Both the position numbers and the translations under genes were made by a program. DNA of 64,000 nucleotides from an uncultured Flavobacteriaceae bacterium (GTDB lineage Bacteria > Bacteroidota > Bacteroidia > Flavobacteriales > Flavobacteriaceae), in contig CANMSI010000001.1 in assembly GCA_947500575.1 (NCBI GenBank), positions 930,001 to 994,000 of the forward strand, written 5' to 3'. Below are positions 1 to 10,070 of the stretch, piece by piece; the first letter of the stretch is position 1, and each line of letters opens with the position of its first letter. The notes beneath the pieces are model-generated. The model was given only the letters and a program-made list of their open reading frames with translations. It did not search any database and had not been told where the DNA came from.

Positions 1-320
1 GTAAGCTCAAACATGATAGGTACAAAAGCCGGCATGTTTTCTATATAGCTAAAACTTGGTTTTCCACCAATATCTTGTGGCCAATCGCTGATCATAATAT
101 AGTTCATCATTACAATTGCCACGGTAAGACCAACGCAACCATACATAAAAGAGGTGATCGCAATGCGCGTAGGAGCTAATCCCATTGCCTTATCCAAGCC
201 GTGAACTGGGAAAGGACAATACACTTCTTCAATATGATGTTTGGCAGCTTTCACTTTCTTTACTGCATGCATCAATACATCGTCATCGGTATAATATGCC
301 TGTATAACTTTAGATGCCAT
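1..320 (-). CDS. actD: Alternative Complex III subunit ActD (DUF3341), N-terminal part
   Basis: The reading frame starts at an ATG (complement of 318-320) and stays open to the left edge, so only about the first 106 residues are present. The product begins MASKVIQAYYTDDDVLMHAV and carries the pattern YCPFPVHGLDKAMGL followed by a hydrophobic segment (about residues 56-77). This matches the DUF3341 family, the ActD membrane subunit of the quinol:cytochrome c oxidoreductase. It lies 3 bp after the actC stop, in the standard actA-B-C-D order, which supports the assignment independently. ActD anchors to the membrane part of the complex and has no cofactor of its own in known complexes. The remaining C-terminal part, and actE/actF if present, would lie to the left of the window. 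Confidence 0.9.
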   Translation of the reverse strand, partial: MASKVIQAYYTDDDVLMHAVKKVKAAKHHIEEVYCPFPVHGLDKAMGLAPTRIAITSFMYGCVGLTVAIVMMNYIMISDWPQDIGGKPSFSYIENMPAFVPIMFEL

Positions 321-323
321 ATC

Positions 324-2048
324 TTATTTGTTGTTTAATTTATTAGCCTGACCTGCCCAATCATCTCGTTGTGCCCTACCTGGGAATGATCCTGTAATAG
401 AGTCTAACAAATCGTATTCTTTTTCAGTCATACGACTTACCTGAGCAAATGTAAAGATGCCGATACCATTCAATGTTTTTTCCATTAATGGACCAATCCC
501 TTTTACTTTCTTCAAATCATCTGCTGTGTCCGTGCTCGCATCAAATGTACCTAGTGTTCCAAGTAAATTAGATACCTTTTCGTCTGCTTCTTCAACTGCA
601 GGCTCTTCAACTTTCGCTGCTGTTTCCTTTACAGCTCCTATTTTATTAATTTCATAGAGTGGTTTTCCAGCATCTCTCAATTTCTTGTATTTGGACCCTG
701 AAGATTTCAAAATAGATTTCACCTCTGCTTGGGCAATTACTGGAAAGGTTCTAGAGTACAATAAGAAGAGTACAAAAAAGAAACCGATAGTACCAATAAA
801 AATACCTATATCCACAAAAGTAGGTGAGAACATAGTCCATGAAGATGGTAAGTAATCTCTATGTAAAGAGGTAACTATAATTACAAAACGCTCAAACCAC
901 ATTCCAATGTTTACAATAATTGAAATGAAGAAGGAAAACATAATACTAGTTCTTAACTTCTTAAACCACATAAACTGAGGCGAGAATACATTACAACTCA
1001 TCATTGCCCAATATGCCCACCAGTAAGGACCTGTAGCTCTATTAAGGAATGCATATTGTTCATATTCCACTCCAGAGTACCATGCAATAAATAACTCTGT
1101 AATGTAGGCACAACCCACAATAGAACCTGTAATCATAATTACAATGTTCATCAACTCGATATGTTGTACGGTAATGTAATCTTCCAAATGACATACTTTA
1201 CGCATGATGATAAGAAGTGTATTTACCATGGCAAAACCAGAAAAAATAGCTCCTGCAACGAAGTAAGGAGGGAAAATAGTGGTATGCCATCCCGGAATCA
1301 CTGAGGTAGCAAAGTCAAAGGATACAATGGTGTGCACAGAAAGTACTAAAGGTGTTGCTAAACCTGCCAATACCAGAGATACCTCTTCAAAACGCTGCCA
1401 ATCTTTTGCTCTACCGCTCCAACCGAAACTTAGCAAACTATATATTTTCTTTTGGAAAGGTTTTACCGCTCTATCTCGAATCATCGCAAAATCAGGCAAT
1501 AAACCTGTCCACCAGAATACCAAAGAAACGGAAAGATATGTCGATATCGCAAATACATCCCAAAGGAGTGGTGAATTAAAGTTTACCCATAGTGATCCAA
1601 ATTGGTTTGGAATTGGAAGTACCCAATACGCCAACCAAGGACGTCCCATGTGAATAATAGGAAATAGACCCGCTTGCACTACCGAGAAAATAGTCATTGC
1701 TTCGGCAGAACGGTTAATGGCCATTCTCCATTTTTGTCTAAAGAGCAATAATACGGCAGAAATTAAGGTTCCTGCGTGCCCAATACCTACCCACCAAACA
1801 AAGTTGGTAATATCCCATGCCCAGTTAACGGTCTTGTTTAATCCCCAAGTACCGATCCCCGTAGAAATGGTATAAATAATACAACCGATACCCCAAAGAA
1901 AGGCTACCAAAGCTATGGTAAAAACTATCCACCATTGCTTATTAGCACGCCCTTCTACCGGTGCGGCAATATCCACGGTTACATCATGGTAACCTTTATC
2001 ACCGGTAACTAGAGGTCTTCGAATAGGTGCTTCGTAATGCGACGCCAT
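324..2048 (-). CDS. actC: Alternative Complex III subunit ActC, NrfD-like quinol-binding membrane protein with an extra C-terminal HhH-like tail
   Basis: This 574-residue protein is a polytopic membrane protein of the NrfD/PsrC family, the subunit that binds and oxidises quinol in Alternative Complex III. About ten hydrophobic segments run from residue 40 to 450, including a W-rich first part (VNWAWDITNFVWWVGIGHAG) and conserved GRPWLAYW and FVAGAIFSGFAMV stretches. After the last helix comes a charged linker rich in A, E, V and K (about 470-508). It ends in a compact domain at 510-574 with the GIGP hairpin motif (VKGIGPLMEKTLNGIGIFTF). That tail is not needed for quinol chemistry and resembles the tail of RpsB in this window. 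It sits between actB (27 bp gap) and actD (3 bp gap), so co-transcription is clear. Confidence 0.93.
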   Translation of the reverse strand: MASHYEAPIRRPLVTGDKGYHDVTVDIAAPVEGRANKQWWIVFTIALVAFLWGIGCIIYTISTGIGTWGLNKTVNWAWDITNFVWWVGIGHAGTLISAVLLLFRQKWRMAINRSAEAMTIFSVVQAGLFPIIHMGRPWLAYWVLPIPNQFGSLWVNFNSPLLWDVFAISTYLSVSLVFWWTGLLPDFAMIRDRAVKPFQKKIYSLLSFGWSGRAKDWQRFEEVSLVLAGLATPLVLSVHTIVSFDFATSVIPGWHTTIFPPYFVAGAIFSGFAMVNTLLIIMRKVCHLEDYITVQHIELMNIVIMITGSIVGCAYITELFIAWYSGVEYEQYAFLNRATGPYWWAYWAMMSCNVFSPQFMWFKKLRTSIMFSFFISIIVNIGMWFERFVIIVTSLHRDYLPSSWTMFSPTFVDIGIFIGTIGFFFVLFLLYSRTFPVIAQAEVKSILKSSGSKYKKLRDAGKPLYEINKIGAVKETAAKVEEPAVEEADEKVSNLLGTLGTFDASTDTADDLKKVKGIGPLMEKTLNGIGIFTFAQVSRMTEKEYDLLDSITGSFPGRAQRDDWAGQANKLNNK

Positions 2049-2075
2049 AATTTATATCTAATTCGTTTGTTTATT

Positions 2076-5000
2076 TTATGCTTCGTTGGTATTTCTCACT
2101 TTCACATGGTAAAACACATTTGGCTGTGTTCCTACATGCTCTAATAAATGATACATACGGTCACTCTCTTTTAGTTCAGCAACTTTACTGTCCTTATCAT
2201 TGATATCTCCAAAAACCATTGCACCACTGCTACAAGCAGCCGAACATGCAGTTTGGAATTCTCCATCTTTCACTACCCTGCCTTCTCTTTTGGCGTCTAA
2301 TATGGTCTTTTGTGTCATCTGAATACACATAGAACATTTTTCAATAACACCTCTAGAACGCACCGTAACGTCTGGATTCACCACCATCTTCCCTAAATCG
2401 TTGTTCATATGGTAATCGAACTCATCATTATTGTTGTATAAGAACCAATTAAATCTTCTTACTTTATACGGACAGTTGTTTGCACAATATCTAGTACCTA
2501 CACAGCGGTTGTACGCCATATGGTTTTGCCCTTGACGACTATGAGACGTTGCCGCTACTGGACAAACAGTTTCACAAGGCGCATGGTTACAATGCTGACA
2601 CATTACTGGCTGAAAGGCCACCTGTGGGTTTACCGCTGGATCTTCCAATTCTGCAAATCCACCCAAAGATCCTTTGTCGCCAGAAAGACCGTCAAACTCA
2701 TCTTTCTTAATATTATCTCCCTCAAAAGTATCTTCTGAAGAATAGTATCTATCTATCCGCAACCAATGCATATCTCTTGAACGACGCACTTCTTGCTTTC
2801 CTACTACGGGAACGTTGTTCTCTGCATGACATGCAATAACACAAGCTCCACAGCCGGTACATGCATTTAAGTCGATAGACAAGTTAAAGTGGTGCCCAAT
2901 AGAACGATCAAAACTATCCCAAAGATCCACCGAAGTGGCTGGCACTTCTGCATGATCCAAAGAAACAACAGGAACATGATTCCAATCAGCAGCATCTTTC
3001 GTATTAAATATTTCCAGGGTAGTTTCTTTAATGATATCGCCTCTACCCATTAAGGTTTTATGCAATTGCACACAGGCAAATTCATGATTTCCTCCAGCCT
3101 TCTCAACAGTTACTGATTGAATGTTGGAGAAGTTTTGATACAACGGAAACGCATTCACTCCTGTCTGCATCTCTGCTTTCATACCTGCTTTCTTTCCATA
3201 CCCTAAAGAAAGACCAACTGTCCCAACAGCCTGCCCTGGTTGGATAATCACAGGAACTTTATCGATAGGAATACCATTTACAGTTAGCTTGGCATAACTA
3301 CCATCCAAACCACCATTCGCAACATTTTCATTTACTAATTCTAGTCTTTCCGCATCTGCTTTAGAAACTGTTACATAGTTATCCCAACTTACTCTTGTAA
3401 TTGGATCTGGAAATTCTTGCAACCAAGGATTGCTTGCTTGTTGCCCATCTCCCATGCCTATTTTAGAATAAAGCGTTAACTCCATTCCATCACTACTAGC
3501 ATTTGCTAAATTGCGCACTGCAGAGGCAATTGGAATTATAGAAGGAGCATCTATAGCATCTTCTTCCACTTCCATGGCCACCGTTGCACCCGCCTCATCC
3601 GTTACATTCAACATAACTGGCTTAGCCGCTGAGAAAACACCATCATGCAAGGCTTTGTTCCATTCGGAATCCCCTAAAATACTTTCGCTCCAAGTAGCTT
3701 TGATATAATCATAATAACTCTGATCGCTACCCATCCACTTTAACAACTCTCCTTGAAACTGTCTCGTATCAAACAATTCCTTTATGGTTGGTTGCATTAA
3801 ACTATAATGTCCTTTTTTTATTTCTGCATCTCCCCAAGATTCTAGGTAGTGCGATGAAGCCGCTGCATAATGAGCAAGCTCTGTAGTTTCCGTCACATTT
3901 GTAGAGAAAGCAACAGATAAACCAACTTTTTCTAAACCTTCTTTGAAGTCAGCCGCATTTGGAAGGGAATAAGCAGGATTAACACCATCCATAATCAAGG
4001 CCGCTACACGACCTGCTTTCATATCTGCCACCAACTGATTAACTGCCTTGGCACTTCCATTTCTTGTATAACGAGGCGCTTTTGCATCAAAGGCTTTACT
4101 ACGCAACATTTCGTTGATAGCCAATACCACTTGTTGCGCATTCTCATCATCTAAACCTGTAACAACAACCGCCTTATTTCCTGCTTTCTTAATTTCGGCA
4201 GCAATACCATCAATAACTTGCTCGTAATCTCCAAGAGCTCCTCCAACGGAACTATTATTTAACTTACCGTATAGCTTAGCGAGTGCTACCTTCTGTTGTG
4301 AAGGACTTAAAGGAATTCGCTTGTCTGCATTAGCCCCTGTCAAAGACATATTAGATTCGAACTGAATATGTCTAGACATTTTTCCTTTTTTAGGAACACG
4401 TCCTTTAGCATACCCCCCATCATAACCTCCGCCTTGCCAATCTCCTAAGAAATCTGCACCAAAAGAAACAATTACTTCGGCTTGTTCAAAATCATAATCT
4501 GCCATGGCTCTTTCACCATATCTGGCTTCAAAAGCATTTAGTGCCATCTCTTCAGATACAGCATCATAGGTAACATGACTTACATTTGGATAACTCGCTG
4601 TAAATTCAGCAATAAGTTTATGTGTAGATGGACTTGCATATGTCTGCGTTAGCAGAACAACTTTGTCTCCACCACTCAAACTTTTCTTAACCGCATTATC
4701 TACAGCACTCCACTCCGCTTGCTCCCCATTAAAAAGAGGCCCTTGGAGTCTTGTACTATCATATAAAGAAAGTACAGAAGCTTGCACGCGTGCATTAGCA
4801 CTACCACCGACAGCAGCATCTGTATTATTTTCAACTTTAATAGGTCTTCCTTCCCTCGTTTTTATTAAAACACTTGCAAAATCAAATCCATTTGCAATTG
4901 TCGTAGCATAATAATTAGCTACTCCAGGTACAATTCGCTCTGGTTGCACCACATAAGGGATTGACTTTATTACTGGACCTTCGCAAGCAGCCAAAGAAGC

Positions 5001-5195
5001 TGCAGCTGTACTAAATCCTACGTATTTTAGAAAATCGCGTCGATTGGTAGTCGAAGAAGATAACGTTTCCTTATCTCCTAAAAAATCGTCTACAGGAATC
5101 GCCTCTGTAAATTCGTTTTGTCTTAGCGTCTCAACAATGGAATCGTTCGGATTTAATTCCGCTTCGTTTTTCCAGTATTTTTTGTTTGATGCCAT
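2076..5195 (-). CDS. actB: Alternative Complex III subunit ActB, iron-sulfur and molybdopterin-oxidoreductase-like protein
   Basis: This 1039-residue protein is the large periplasmic subunit that carries electrons from the quinol site to the cytochrome subunit. The N-terminus has a non-cleaved-looking region followed by a Tat-type signal (NRRDFLKYVGFSTAAASLAAC, R52-R53). Its end resembles a lipobox, with Cys71. The middle (about 75-740) resembles a molybdopterin oxidoreductase but, as in the family, is not expected to bind the cofactor. The C-terminal ferredoxin-like part (about 779-985) shows CTGCGACVIACH, CQHCNHAPCETVCP, CVGTRYCANNCP and CSMC with a distant CSAAC pair. This is the pattern for three [4Fe-4S] clusters plus one [3Fe-4S] cluster. 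It follows actA by 33 bp. The fused TAT-B/MoCo/Fe-S layout is typical of Bacteroidota. Confidence 0.94.
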   Translation of the reverse strand: MASNKKYWKNEAELNPNDSIVETLRQNEFTEAIPVDDFLGDKETLSSSTTNRRDFLKYVGFSTAAASLAACEGPVIKSIPYVVQPERIVPGVANYYATTIANGFDFASVLIKTREGRPIKVENNTDAAVGGSANARVQASVLSLYDSTRLQGPLFNGEQAEWSAVDNAVKKSLSGGDKVVLLTQTYASPSTHKLIAEFTASYPNVSHVTYDAVSEEMALNAFEARYGERAMADYDFEQAEVIVSFGADFLGDWQGGGYDGGYAKGRVPKKGKMSRHIQFESNMSLTGANADKRIPLSPSQQKVALAKLYGKLNNSSVGGALGDYEQVIDGIAAEIKKAGNKAVVVTGLDDENAQQVVLAINEMLRSKAFDAKAPRYTRNGSAKAVNQLVADMKAGRVAALIMDGVNPAYSLPNAADFKEGLEKVGLSVAFSTNVTETTELAHYAAASSHYLESWGDAEIKKGHYSLMQPTIKELFDTRQFQGELLKWMGSDQSYYDYIKATWSESILGDSEWNKALHDGVFSAAKPVMLNVTDEAGATVAMEVEEDAIDAPSIIPIASAVRNLANASSDGMELTLYSKIGMGDGQQASNPWLQEFPDPITRVSWDNYVTVSKADAERLELVNENVANGGLDGSYAKLTVNGIPIDKVPVIIQPGQAVGTVGLSLGYGKKAGMKAEMQTGVNAFPLYQNFSNIQSVTVEKAGGNHEFACVQLHKTLMGRGDIIKETTLEIFNTKDAADWNHVPVVSLDHAEVPATSVDLWDSFDRSIGHHFNLSIDLNACTGCGACVIACHAENNVPVVGKQEVRRSRDMHWLRIDRYYSSEDTFEGDNIKKDEFDGLSGDKGSLGGFAELEDPAVNPQVAFQPVMCQHCNHAPCETVCPVAATSHSRQGQNHMAYNRCVGTRYCANNCPYKVRRFNWFLYNNNDEFDYHMNNDLGKMVVNPDVTVRSRGVIEKCSMCIQMTQKTILDAKREGRVVKDGEFQTACSAACSSGAMVFGDINDKDSKVAELKESDRMYHLLEHVGTQPNVFYHVKVRNTNEA

Positions 5196-5228
5196 ATGAT
5201 ATAACTAAATAGTTAGCTGCTTAATTTA

Positions 5229-6599
5229 TTAATAGTGACACTTTCCACATTCCAATCCACCCATTTGAGCTGCAGTCAATTGATCCACACCATATTTTTT
5301 GGAAAGTTCTTCGTGAATTTTTGCATAATATTCATTCCCCTCAACTTGTACATTGGTTTCTCGGTGACAATTGATACACCATCCCATTGTTAGCGGCAAA
5401 TACTGGTACATAATTTCCATTTCCTCTACAGGACCGTGACAAGTCTGACACTCTACTCCTGCAACAGAAACGTGTTGCGAGTGATTAAAATAAGCAAAGT
5501 CCGGAAGGTTATGAATACGCACCCATTCTACCGCTTTTGTTTCTCCCGTATAACTCTGTGTAGTTTCATCCCAACCCACTGCATCGTATAGCTTCTTAAT
5601 CTCACCAGTGTAAAATTCGTTGGTGTATCCGTTTGCCAAATCTTCTTGCGTAGGCGCTTCTCCATTTCCAGTATACTCGTAAATGGTCTTATGACAATTC
5701 ATACATACGTTTAAAGAAGGAATACCTGAATGTTTGGATACACGTGCTGAAGAGTGGCAATACTTACATTCAATTTTATTTACTCCTGCATGAATTCTAT
5801 GTGAATAATGAATGGGCTGTACCGGAGCATACCCTTGATCTACCCCTACCTGCATCATCCATCCGTAGGCAAAATACGCACTACCCAACAATAGAAAGAT
5901 TACCGATACCAATACCAAGAATTGATTCTGTGCAAAGGCTTTCCAAAGTGGCGTACGCTTTTCTGCCTTTTCCTTTTCTACTGCAACGCCATTGGCTTCC
6001 GCAATACGTCTTAGTGTTTTATTTACCAAGAAGAGCATCATGGCTAATAAACCAAATACTAACACAAGTGCCCCTAAAATGAGTTCATTTGAAATTCCAG
6101 AGCCACTTGCAGATGTTGCAACATCACCTGGAGGTTGCGGAGGTGGCGGTGGCTCTACATAAGCCGTATACGCCAAAATATCATCAATATCTGCATTGGT
6201 AAGCGTAGGGAAAGCCGTCATGGCCTGCTGATTGTATTCGTTATAAATTTTTACAGCATATGCGTCTCCTGATTTAATCATCCCAGGACTATTCTTAATC
6301 CATCGGTACAACCAATCCCTGTCCAAACCTTCGTCTTCAGACAAACGCGTTTCTACATTCGCCAAAGCTGGTCCTGTCATTTTTCTATTGAGCGCATGAC
6401 ATGCAGCACAATTTTGATTGAAGAGCGATTTTCCCTTCACATGATCTCCACCAGCAGATGCCCCCTCCGTTGCTACTTCAGTAGTGGCAACCTCGGCAGT
6501 TTCTTCTTGTGCAGTAAGAGGAGTGGAAAGAAGTAGGAGTCCTACTATGCTGATACCTAAAATTTTAGAAATTTGAGTGCGGTATTTAACCTTTTTCAT
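5229..6599 (-). CDS. actA: Alternative Complex III multiheme cytochrome c subunit ActA with fused N-terminal monoheme domain
   Basis: The start is placed at the ATG at 6599 because it gives a clean signal peptide (MKKVKYRTQISKILGISIVG, cleavage near STPLTA-QEE). A longer frame would add 14 unlikely residues. The 456-residue product has six CxxCH heme motifs: CAACH 64-68, CKYCH 278-282, CMNCH 299-303, CQTCH 384-388, CINCH 408-412 and CGKCH 451-455. The first sits in a class I cytochrome c domain (about 50-148). A Pro-rich hinge and two membrane helices (about 172-193 and 226-247) follow, and then the classic pentaheme ActA part. In Alternative Complex III these hemes take electrons from ActB and pass them to a terminal oxidase. 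It is the first gene of the operon. Confidence 0.92.
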   Translation of the reverse strand: MKKVKYRTQISKILGISIVGLLLLSTPLTAQEETAEVATTEVATEGASAGGDHVKGKSLFNQNCAACHALNRKMTGPALANVETRLSEDEGLDRDWLYRWIKNSPGMIKSGDAYAVKIYNEYNQQAMTAFPTLTNADIDDILAYTAYVEPPPPPQPPGDVATSASGSGISNELILGALVLVFGLLAMMLFLVNKTLRRIAEANGVAVEKEKAEKRTPLWKAFAQNQFLVLVSVIFLLLGSAYFAYGWMMQVGVDQGYAPVQPIHYSHRIHAGVNKIECKYCHSSARVSKHSGIPSLNVCMNCHKTIYEYTGNGEAPTQEDLANGYTNEFYTGEIKKLYDAVGWDETTQSYTGETKAVEWVRIHNLPDFAYFNHSQHVSVAGVECQTCHGPVEEMEIMYQYLPLTMGWCINCHRETNVQVEGNEYYAKIHEELSKKYGVDQLTAAQMGGLECGKCHY

Positions 6600-6684
6600 A
6601 TTTAAAATATTGCTATCGAAATATTGGCATGATAATAGCAATACTATGGCATTGCTTGATGTTTTTCATCATCCAAATTGAGTG

Positions 6685-6692
6685 CAAAAGTA
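6685..6692 (-). promoter_or_regulatory. Predicted -7 element for the act operon
   Basis: On the minus strand this reads TACTTTTG, a full match to the Bacteroidota TAnnTTTG -7 element, about 86 bp upstream of the actA ATG. The upstream -33 region is poor (TTTTC in place of TTG). It lies between the divergent actA and SPOR genes, where a promoter is needed. Confidence 0.5.
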
Positions 6693-6771
6693 AGGAATAG
6701 ACTTTATTTTGAAAATGTTAAGGGAACTATAATTAATAATTTATAATTATTCTAAATAAAGAGAAAACCTT

Positions 6772-6799
6772 TTGTTTAATTTTTAAAAAATTACTTTTG
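6772..6799 (+). promoter_or_regulatory. Predicted promoter of the SPOR gene
   Basis: TTG at 6772-6774 and TACTTTTG at 6792-6799 are separated by 17 bp, matching both Bacteroidota housekeeping elements. Transcription would begin near 6805, leaving a leader of about 20 nt before the ATG at 6824. Confidence 0.6.
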
Positions 6800-6823
6800 T
6801 AAGGCTTATGTTAAAATCTTGAA

Positions 6824-7204
6824 ATGAAAACTATGAAAACATTCATTAAACTAGGGATTGTCGCTTGTTTTTGTACAACCGGATATGCACAAGAAGGCGT
6901 TATTACCATTGAACAAGATCAAAAAATAGAAGACGCTATTTTACTTTATAAATCAACAAACGTCAGCGCCGAAATTTACCGTATTCAATTTGGTTTTGGC
7001 TCTCACCAGAAGGCTCAAAACATCAAATCGAATGTTGAATTAGACTTCCCCGAACTCTATCCAAAAGTAGAGTTTAAATCTCCAAGTTACCGTGTTCGAG
7101 GCGGCCGGTTTAAAACAAAATTAGAGGCTGAACGAACGTTCAGTGAAGTCCGAAAGAAATATCCAAGCGCAATGCTTTTAAAACCAAAAAAAACGACCCC
7201 TTAG
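6824..7204 (+). CDS. Small secreted SPOR-domain protein
   Basis: This 126-residue protein has an N-terminal signal peptide (MKTMKTFIKLGIVACFCTTG, cleavage after YAQ near residue 23). A second in-frame ATG at 6833 would give a shorter but equally usable signal. The rest is a short linker and one SPOR domain (about 46-121), recognisable from YRIQFGFGSHQKAQNIKS, the middle YRVRGGRFKTKLEAERTF and the final KYPSAMLLKP. SPOR domains bind denuded glycan strands of peptidoglycan, often at division sites, so a periplasmic role in wall binding is likely. Nothing else is attached to the domain, so it has no visible enzymatic activity. It is transcribed alone, divergent from the act operon and convergent with infB. 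Confidence 0.8.
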   Translation: MKTMKTFIKLGIVACFCTTGYAQEGVITIEQDQKIEDAILLYKSTNVSAEIYRIQFGFGSHQKAQNIKSNVELDFPELYPKVEFKSPSYRVRGGRFKTKLEAERTFSEVRKKYPSAMLLKPKKTTP

Positions 7205-7216
7205 GTCGTTTTTTTT
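7190..7216. terminator. Bidirectional terminator between the SPOR gene and infB
   Basis: The arms AAAACGACC (7190-7198) and GGTCGTTTT (7204-7212) flank a 5-nt loop. There is a T-run to the right and an A-run to the left, so it can stop transcription from both converging genes. The stem overlaps the SPOR stop codon. Confidence 0.85.
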
Positions 7217-7243
7217 ATTTCATTTTCTAAGAAGTATTGTGAA

Positions 7244-10027
7244 CTATAACTTTTTCTTCACTGCCACTTCTTGGAAAGCTTCTACAATATCCAATTCTTT
7301 GATGTCATTGTAATTCTTCACTTGCAATCCACAATCATAGCCTTTCGAAACTTCTTTAGCATCGTCCTTAAATCGTTTTAAGGAAGCCAACTCTCCTGTG
7401 TAGATTACTACTCCATCTCTAATTAAACGAATACTAGAATTTCTAAATATTTTACCGTTGGTTACCATACATCCGGCGATGGTACCCACTTTAGATATTT
7501 TAAAGGTTTCTCTAATTTCCGCTGTACCTGTAATCTCCTCCTTCATTTCAGGTGAAAGCATTCCTTCCATGGCATCTTTAAGATCATTGATAGCATCATA
7601 AATGATAGAGTACATTCTAATATCAATCTCTTCTTTCTCTGCAATCATCCTTGCATTCCCCATTGGCCTTACATTAAACCCAATAATAATTGCGTCGGAA
7701 GCCGAGGCTAATAGCACATCAGATTCTGTAATAGCACCTACTGCTTTATGAATAATATTTACCTGTATTTCATCCGTAGATAATTTCTGGAAAGAATCTG
7801 TTAAGGCTTCTACAGAACCATCCACATCTCCCTTCAAAATAATATTCAACTCTTTAAAGTCGCCCAATGCAATTCGTCTTCCAATTTCATCGAGTGTAAT
7901 ATGACGTTGTGTACGTACAGATTGCTCTCTAAGCAATTGAGAACGTTTGGTTGCTATTTGTTTTGCTTCGCGCTCATCTTCGAGCACATTAAATTTATCT
8001 CCCGCCTGAGGCGCGCCATCCAAACCTAAAATTGAAATAGGTGTTGAAGGACCTGCGGTTTTAATATTGTTACCACGCTCATCTTGCATGGCTTTAATCT
8101 TACCACTACAAGTACCAGCCAATACATAGTCTCCTATTTTCAGGGTTCCCGCTTGCACCAAAATCGTAGAAACATACCCTCTACCTTTGTCTAGGAAAGC
8201 TTCTACCACAGTACCGTTGGATAACTTATCTGGGTTTGCTTTTAATTCTAAAAGCTCTGCCTCTAACAATACTTTTTCTAAAAGCTCTTTTACACCATCT
8301 CCAGTTTTAGCTGAAATATCGTGCGATTGTATTTTACCACCCCAATCCTCTACCAAAAGATTCATATTGGCAAGACCTTCCTTAATTTTATCAGGATTTG
8401 CTGTGGGTCTATCTATTTTATTGATGGCAAATACGATAGGAACACCAGCAGCTTGCGCATGACTGATAGCTTCCTTTGTTTGAGGCATAATATCATCATC
8501 TGCTGCTATAACAATAATTGCAATATCGGTTACTTGGGCTCCACGAGCACGCATTGCTGTAAAAGCCTCGTGACCTGGTGTGTCTAAGAAAGCAATCTTC
8601 TGTCCATCATCCAAAGTAACTCCGTAAGCACCAATATGCTGTGTAATACCTCCACTTTCGCCTGCAATTACGTTCTCCTTACGAACATAATCTAACAAAG
8701 AAGTTTTTCCATGATCTACGTGCCCCATTACCGTTACAATCGGCGCTCTTGGCAATAAATCTTCTGGAGCATCTTCTTCTTCTAAAATAGACTCGTCTAT
8801 TTCAGCAGTCACAAATTCTACTTCATACCCAAACTCATCAGCCACTATAGAAAGTGTTTCTGCATCCAGACGCTGATTCATGGTCACCATAATTCCTAAA
8901 GACATACAAGCAGAAATAATCTGTGTTGTAGGAACATCCATCATGGTAGCTACTTCACTTGCTGTTACGAACTCCGTAACCTTTAAAATCTTGCTTTCTA
9001 ATTCTTGCTGCTCTAGATCCTTTTCGGTTTGTTGTCTATGCTGATCTCTTTTATCTCTTCTATACTTAGCGCCTTTTCCTTTCTTGGATTTACCTTGTAA
9101 CTTCTCTAGAGTTTCGCGCACCTGCTTCTGCACCTCTTCCTCTGTAGGCTCTACTTTATTAGCGGTATTAGAATTGGAAAAACGTTGACCTGGTTTTTTA
9201 CCTCTACCTCTTGGCCCGGCATTATTTCCGGCACCGCCAGTATTACTTATAATTCTCTTTCTTCGTTTTTTGCGATCATTGGCATCACCTCCTGCAGCTT
9301 TTTTAGGCTCTTCTTTCTTTTTCTTCGGTTTTTCAAATTTGGAGAGATCTATCTTATCTCCCATAATTTTAGGACCAGAAAGCTTTTTATACTGTGTAGC
9401 AATGGTTTTAGGTGTTTCTGCCTTCTCCTCTTCCTCTCCTGACGCTTTCTCAGCCGGAGTCTCTTTCACCTCTTTGGCTTCAGTTTCAACAGCTTCTTTA
9501 GCTTCAACTTTCACCTCTTCCTTGGCATCTTCAGCCTTTATTGCTTCTTTTTCTTCTGCTACTTCTTCCTTAACAACCTCTTTTACTGCTTCTTTTTTGG
9601 CAGCAGGGGTTTCTTTAACCTCTGGCTTTACTTCCTCAATTTTTTCTACCTCCTTTTTCTTCGGAGCCAAATCTATTTTTCCAACAGTTTTAGGACCAGA
9701 CAATTCTGCTTTTGCTTTCACAACTTCAGAAGCAGCTAATCTTTTTTCCCTAGCTATTCGCTTGTCTTCTTGCTCTTGCTCCAATTGTAATCGAATGGCC
9801 TCTTTCTCCTTTCGTTTTTCTTCTCCAACTTCTTGAGACGCAACTTTCTTGCTCATATCCGTTTGGAACTCGTCCAAAAGAACTTGATGCACCTCACTGG
9901 ATATTTTAGTAGTTGGTCTTGCCTCTATCGAATGTCCTTTAGACGCAAGAAATTCTACCGCCCTATCTAGCGAAATATTAAGTTCTCTCAAGACTTTATT
10001 AAGCCTTATTGTTGCATTATCTGCCAT
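7244..10027 (-). CDS. infB: Translation initiation factor IF-2
   Basis: This 927-residue GTPase brings initiator fMet-tRNA to the 30S subunit and promotes subunit joining. An N-terminal IF2_N-like domain (about 1-55, [20 protein letters not shown]) is followed by a long Lys/Glu/Ala-rich low-complexity linker (about 75-330). The G domain has GHVDHGKTS near 432, [12 protein letters not shown] and SAKTGDG. Domains II to IV then reach the C-terminus, including the fMet-tRNA-binding end with [14 protein letters not shown]. The length is normal for Bacteroidota, whose linkers are long. It is the last gene of rimP-nusA-infB, 43 bp after nusA, and ends at a shared terminator. Confidence 0.98.
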   Translation of the reverse strand: MADNATIRLNKVLRELNISLDRAVEFLASKGHSIEARPTTKISSEVHQVLLDEFQTDMSKKVASQEVGEEKRKEKEAIRLQLEQEQEDKRIAREKRLAASEVVKAKAELSGPKTVGKIDLAPKKKEVEKIEEVKPEVKETPAAKKEAVKEVVKEEVAEEKEAIKAEDAKEEVKVEAKEAVETEAKEVKETPAEKASGEEEEKAETPKTIATQYKKLSGPKIMGDKIDLSKFEKPKKKKEEPKKAAGGDANDRKKRRKRIISNTGGAGNNAGPRGRGKKPGQRFSNSNTANKVEPTEEEVQKQVRETLEKLQGKSKKGKGAKYRRDKRDQHRQQTEKDLEQQELESKILKVTEFVTASEVATMMDVPTTQIISACMSLGIMVTMNQRLDAETLSIVADEFGYEVEFVTAEIDESILEEEDAPEDLLPRAPIVTVMGHVDHGKTSLLDYVRKENVIAGESGGITQHIGAYGVTLDDGQKIAFLDTPGHEAFTAMRARGAQVTDIAIIVIAADDDIMPQTKEAISHAQAAGVPIVFAINKIDRPTANPDKIKEGLANMNLLVEDWGGKIQSHDISAKTGDGVKELLEKVLLEAELLELKANPDKLSNGTVVEAFLDKGRGYVSTILVQAGTLKIGDYVLAGTCSGKIKAMQDERGNNIKTAGPSTPISILGLDGAPQAGDKFNVLEDEREAKQIATKRSQLLREQSVRTQRHITLDEIGRRIALGDFKELNIILKGDVDGSVEALTDSFQKLSTDEIQVNIIHKAVGAITESDVLLASASDAIIIGFNVRPMGNARMIAEKEEIDIRMYSIIYDAINDLKDAMEGMLSPEMKEEITGTAEIRETFKISKVGTIAGCMVTNGKIFRNSSIRLIRDGVVIYTGELASLKRFKDDAKEVSKGYDCGLQVKNYNDIKELDIVEAFQEVAVKKKL

Positions 10028-10070
10028 AAATACGAATTACAATACTAATAATCTGTTGCTAATATATAGC

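Noticed and set aside
9270-9836. A 188-residue Ser/Phe-rich reading frame on the plus strand inside infB
   Set aside because: It is the complement of the low-complexity Lys/Glu-rich linker of IF-2. Biased codons leave the opposite strand open. No domain, start signal or promoter supports it.
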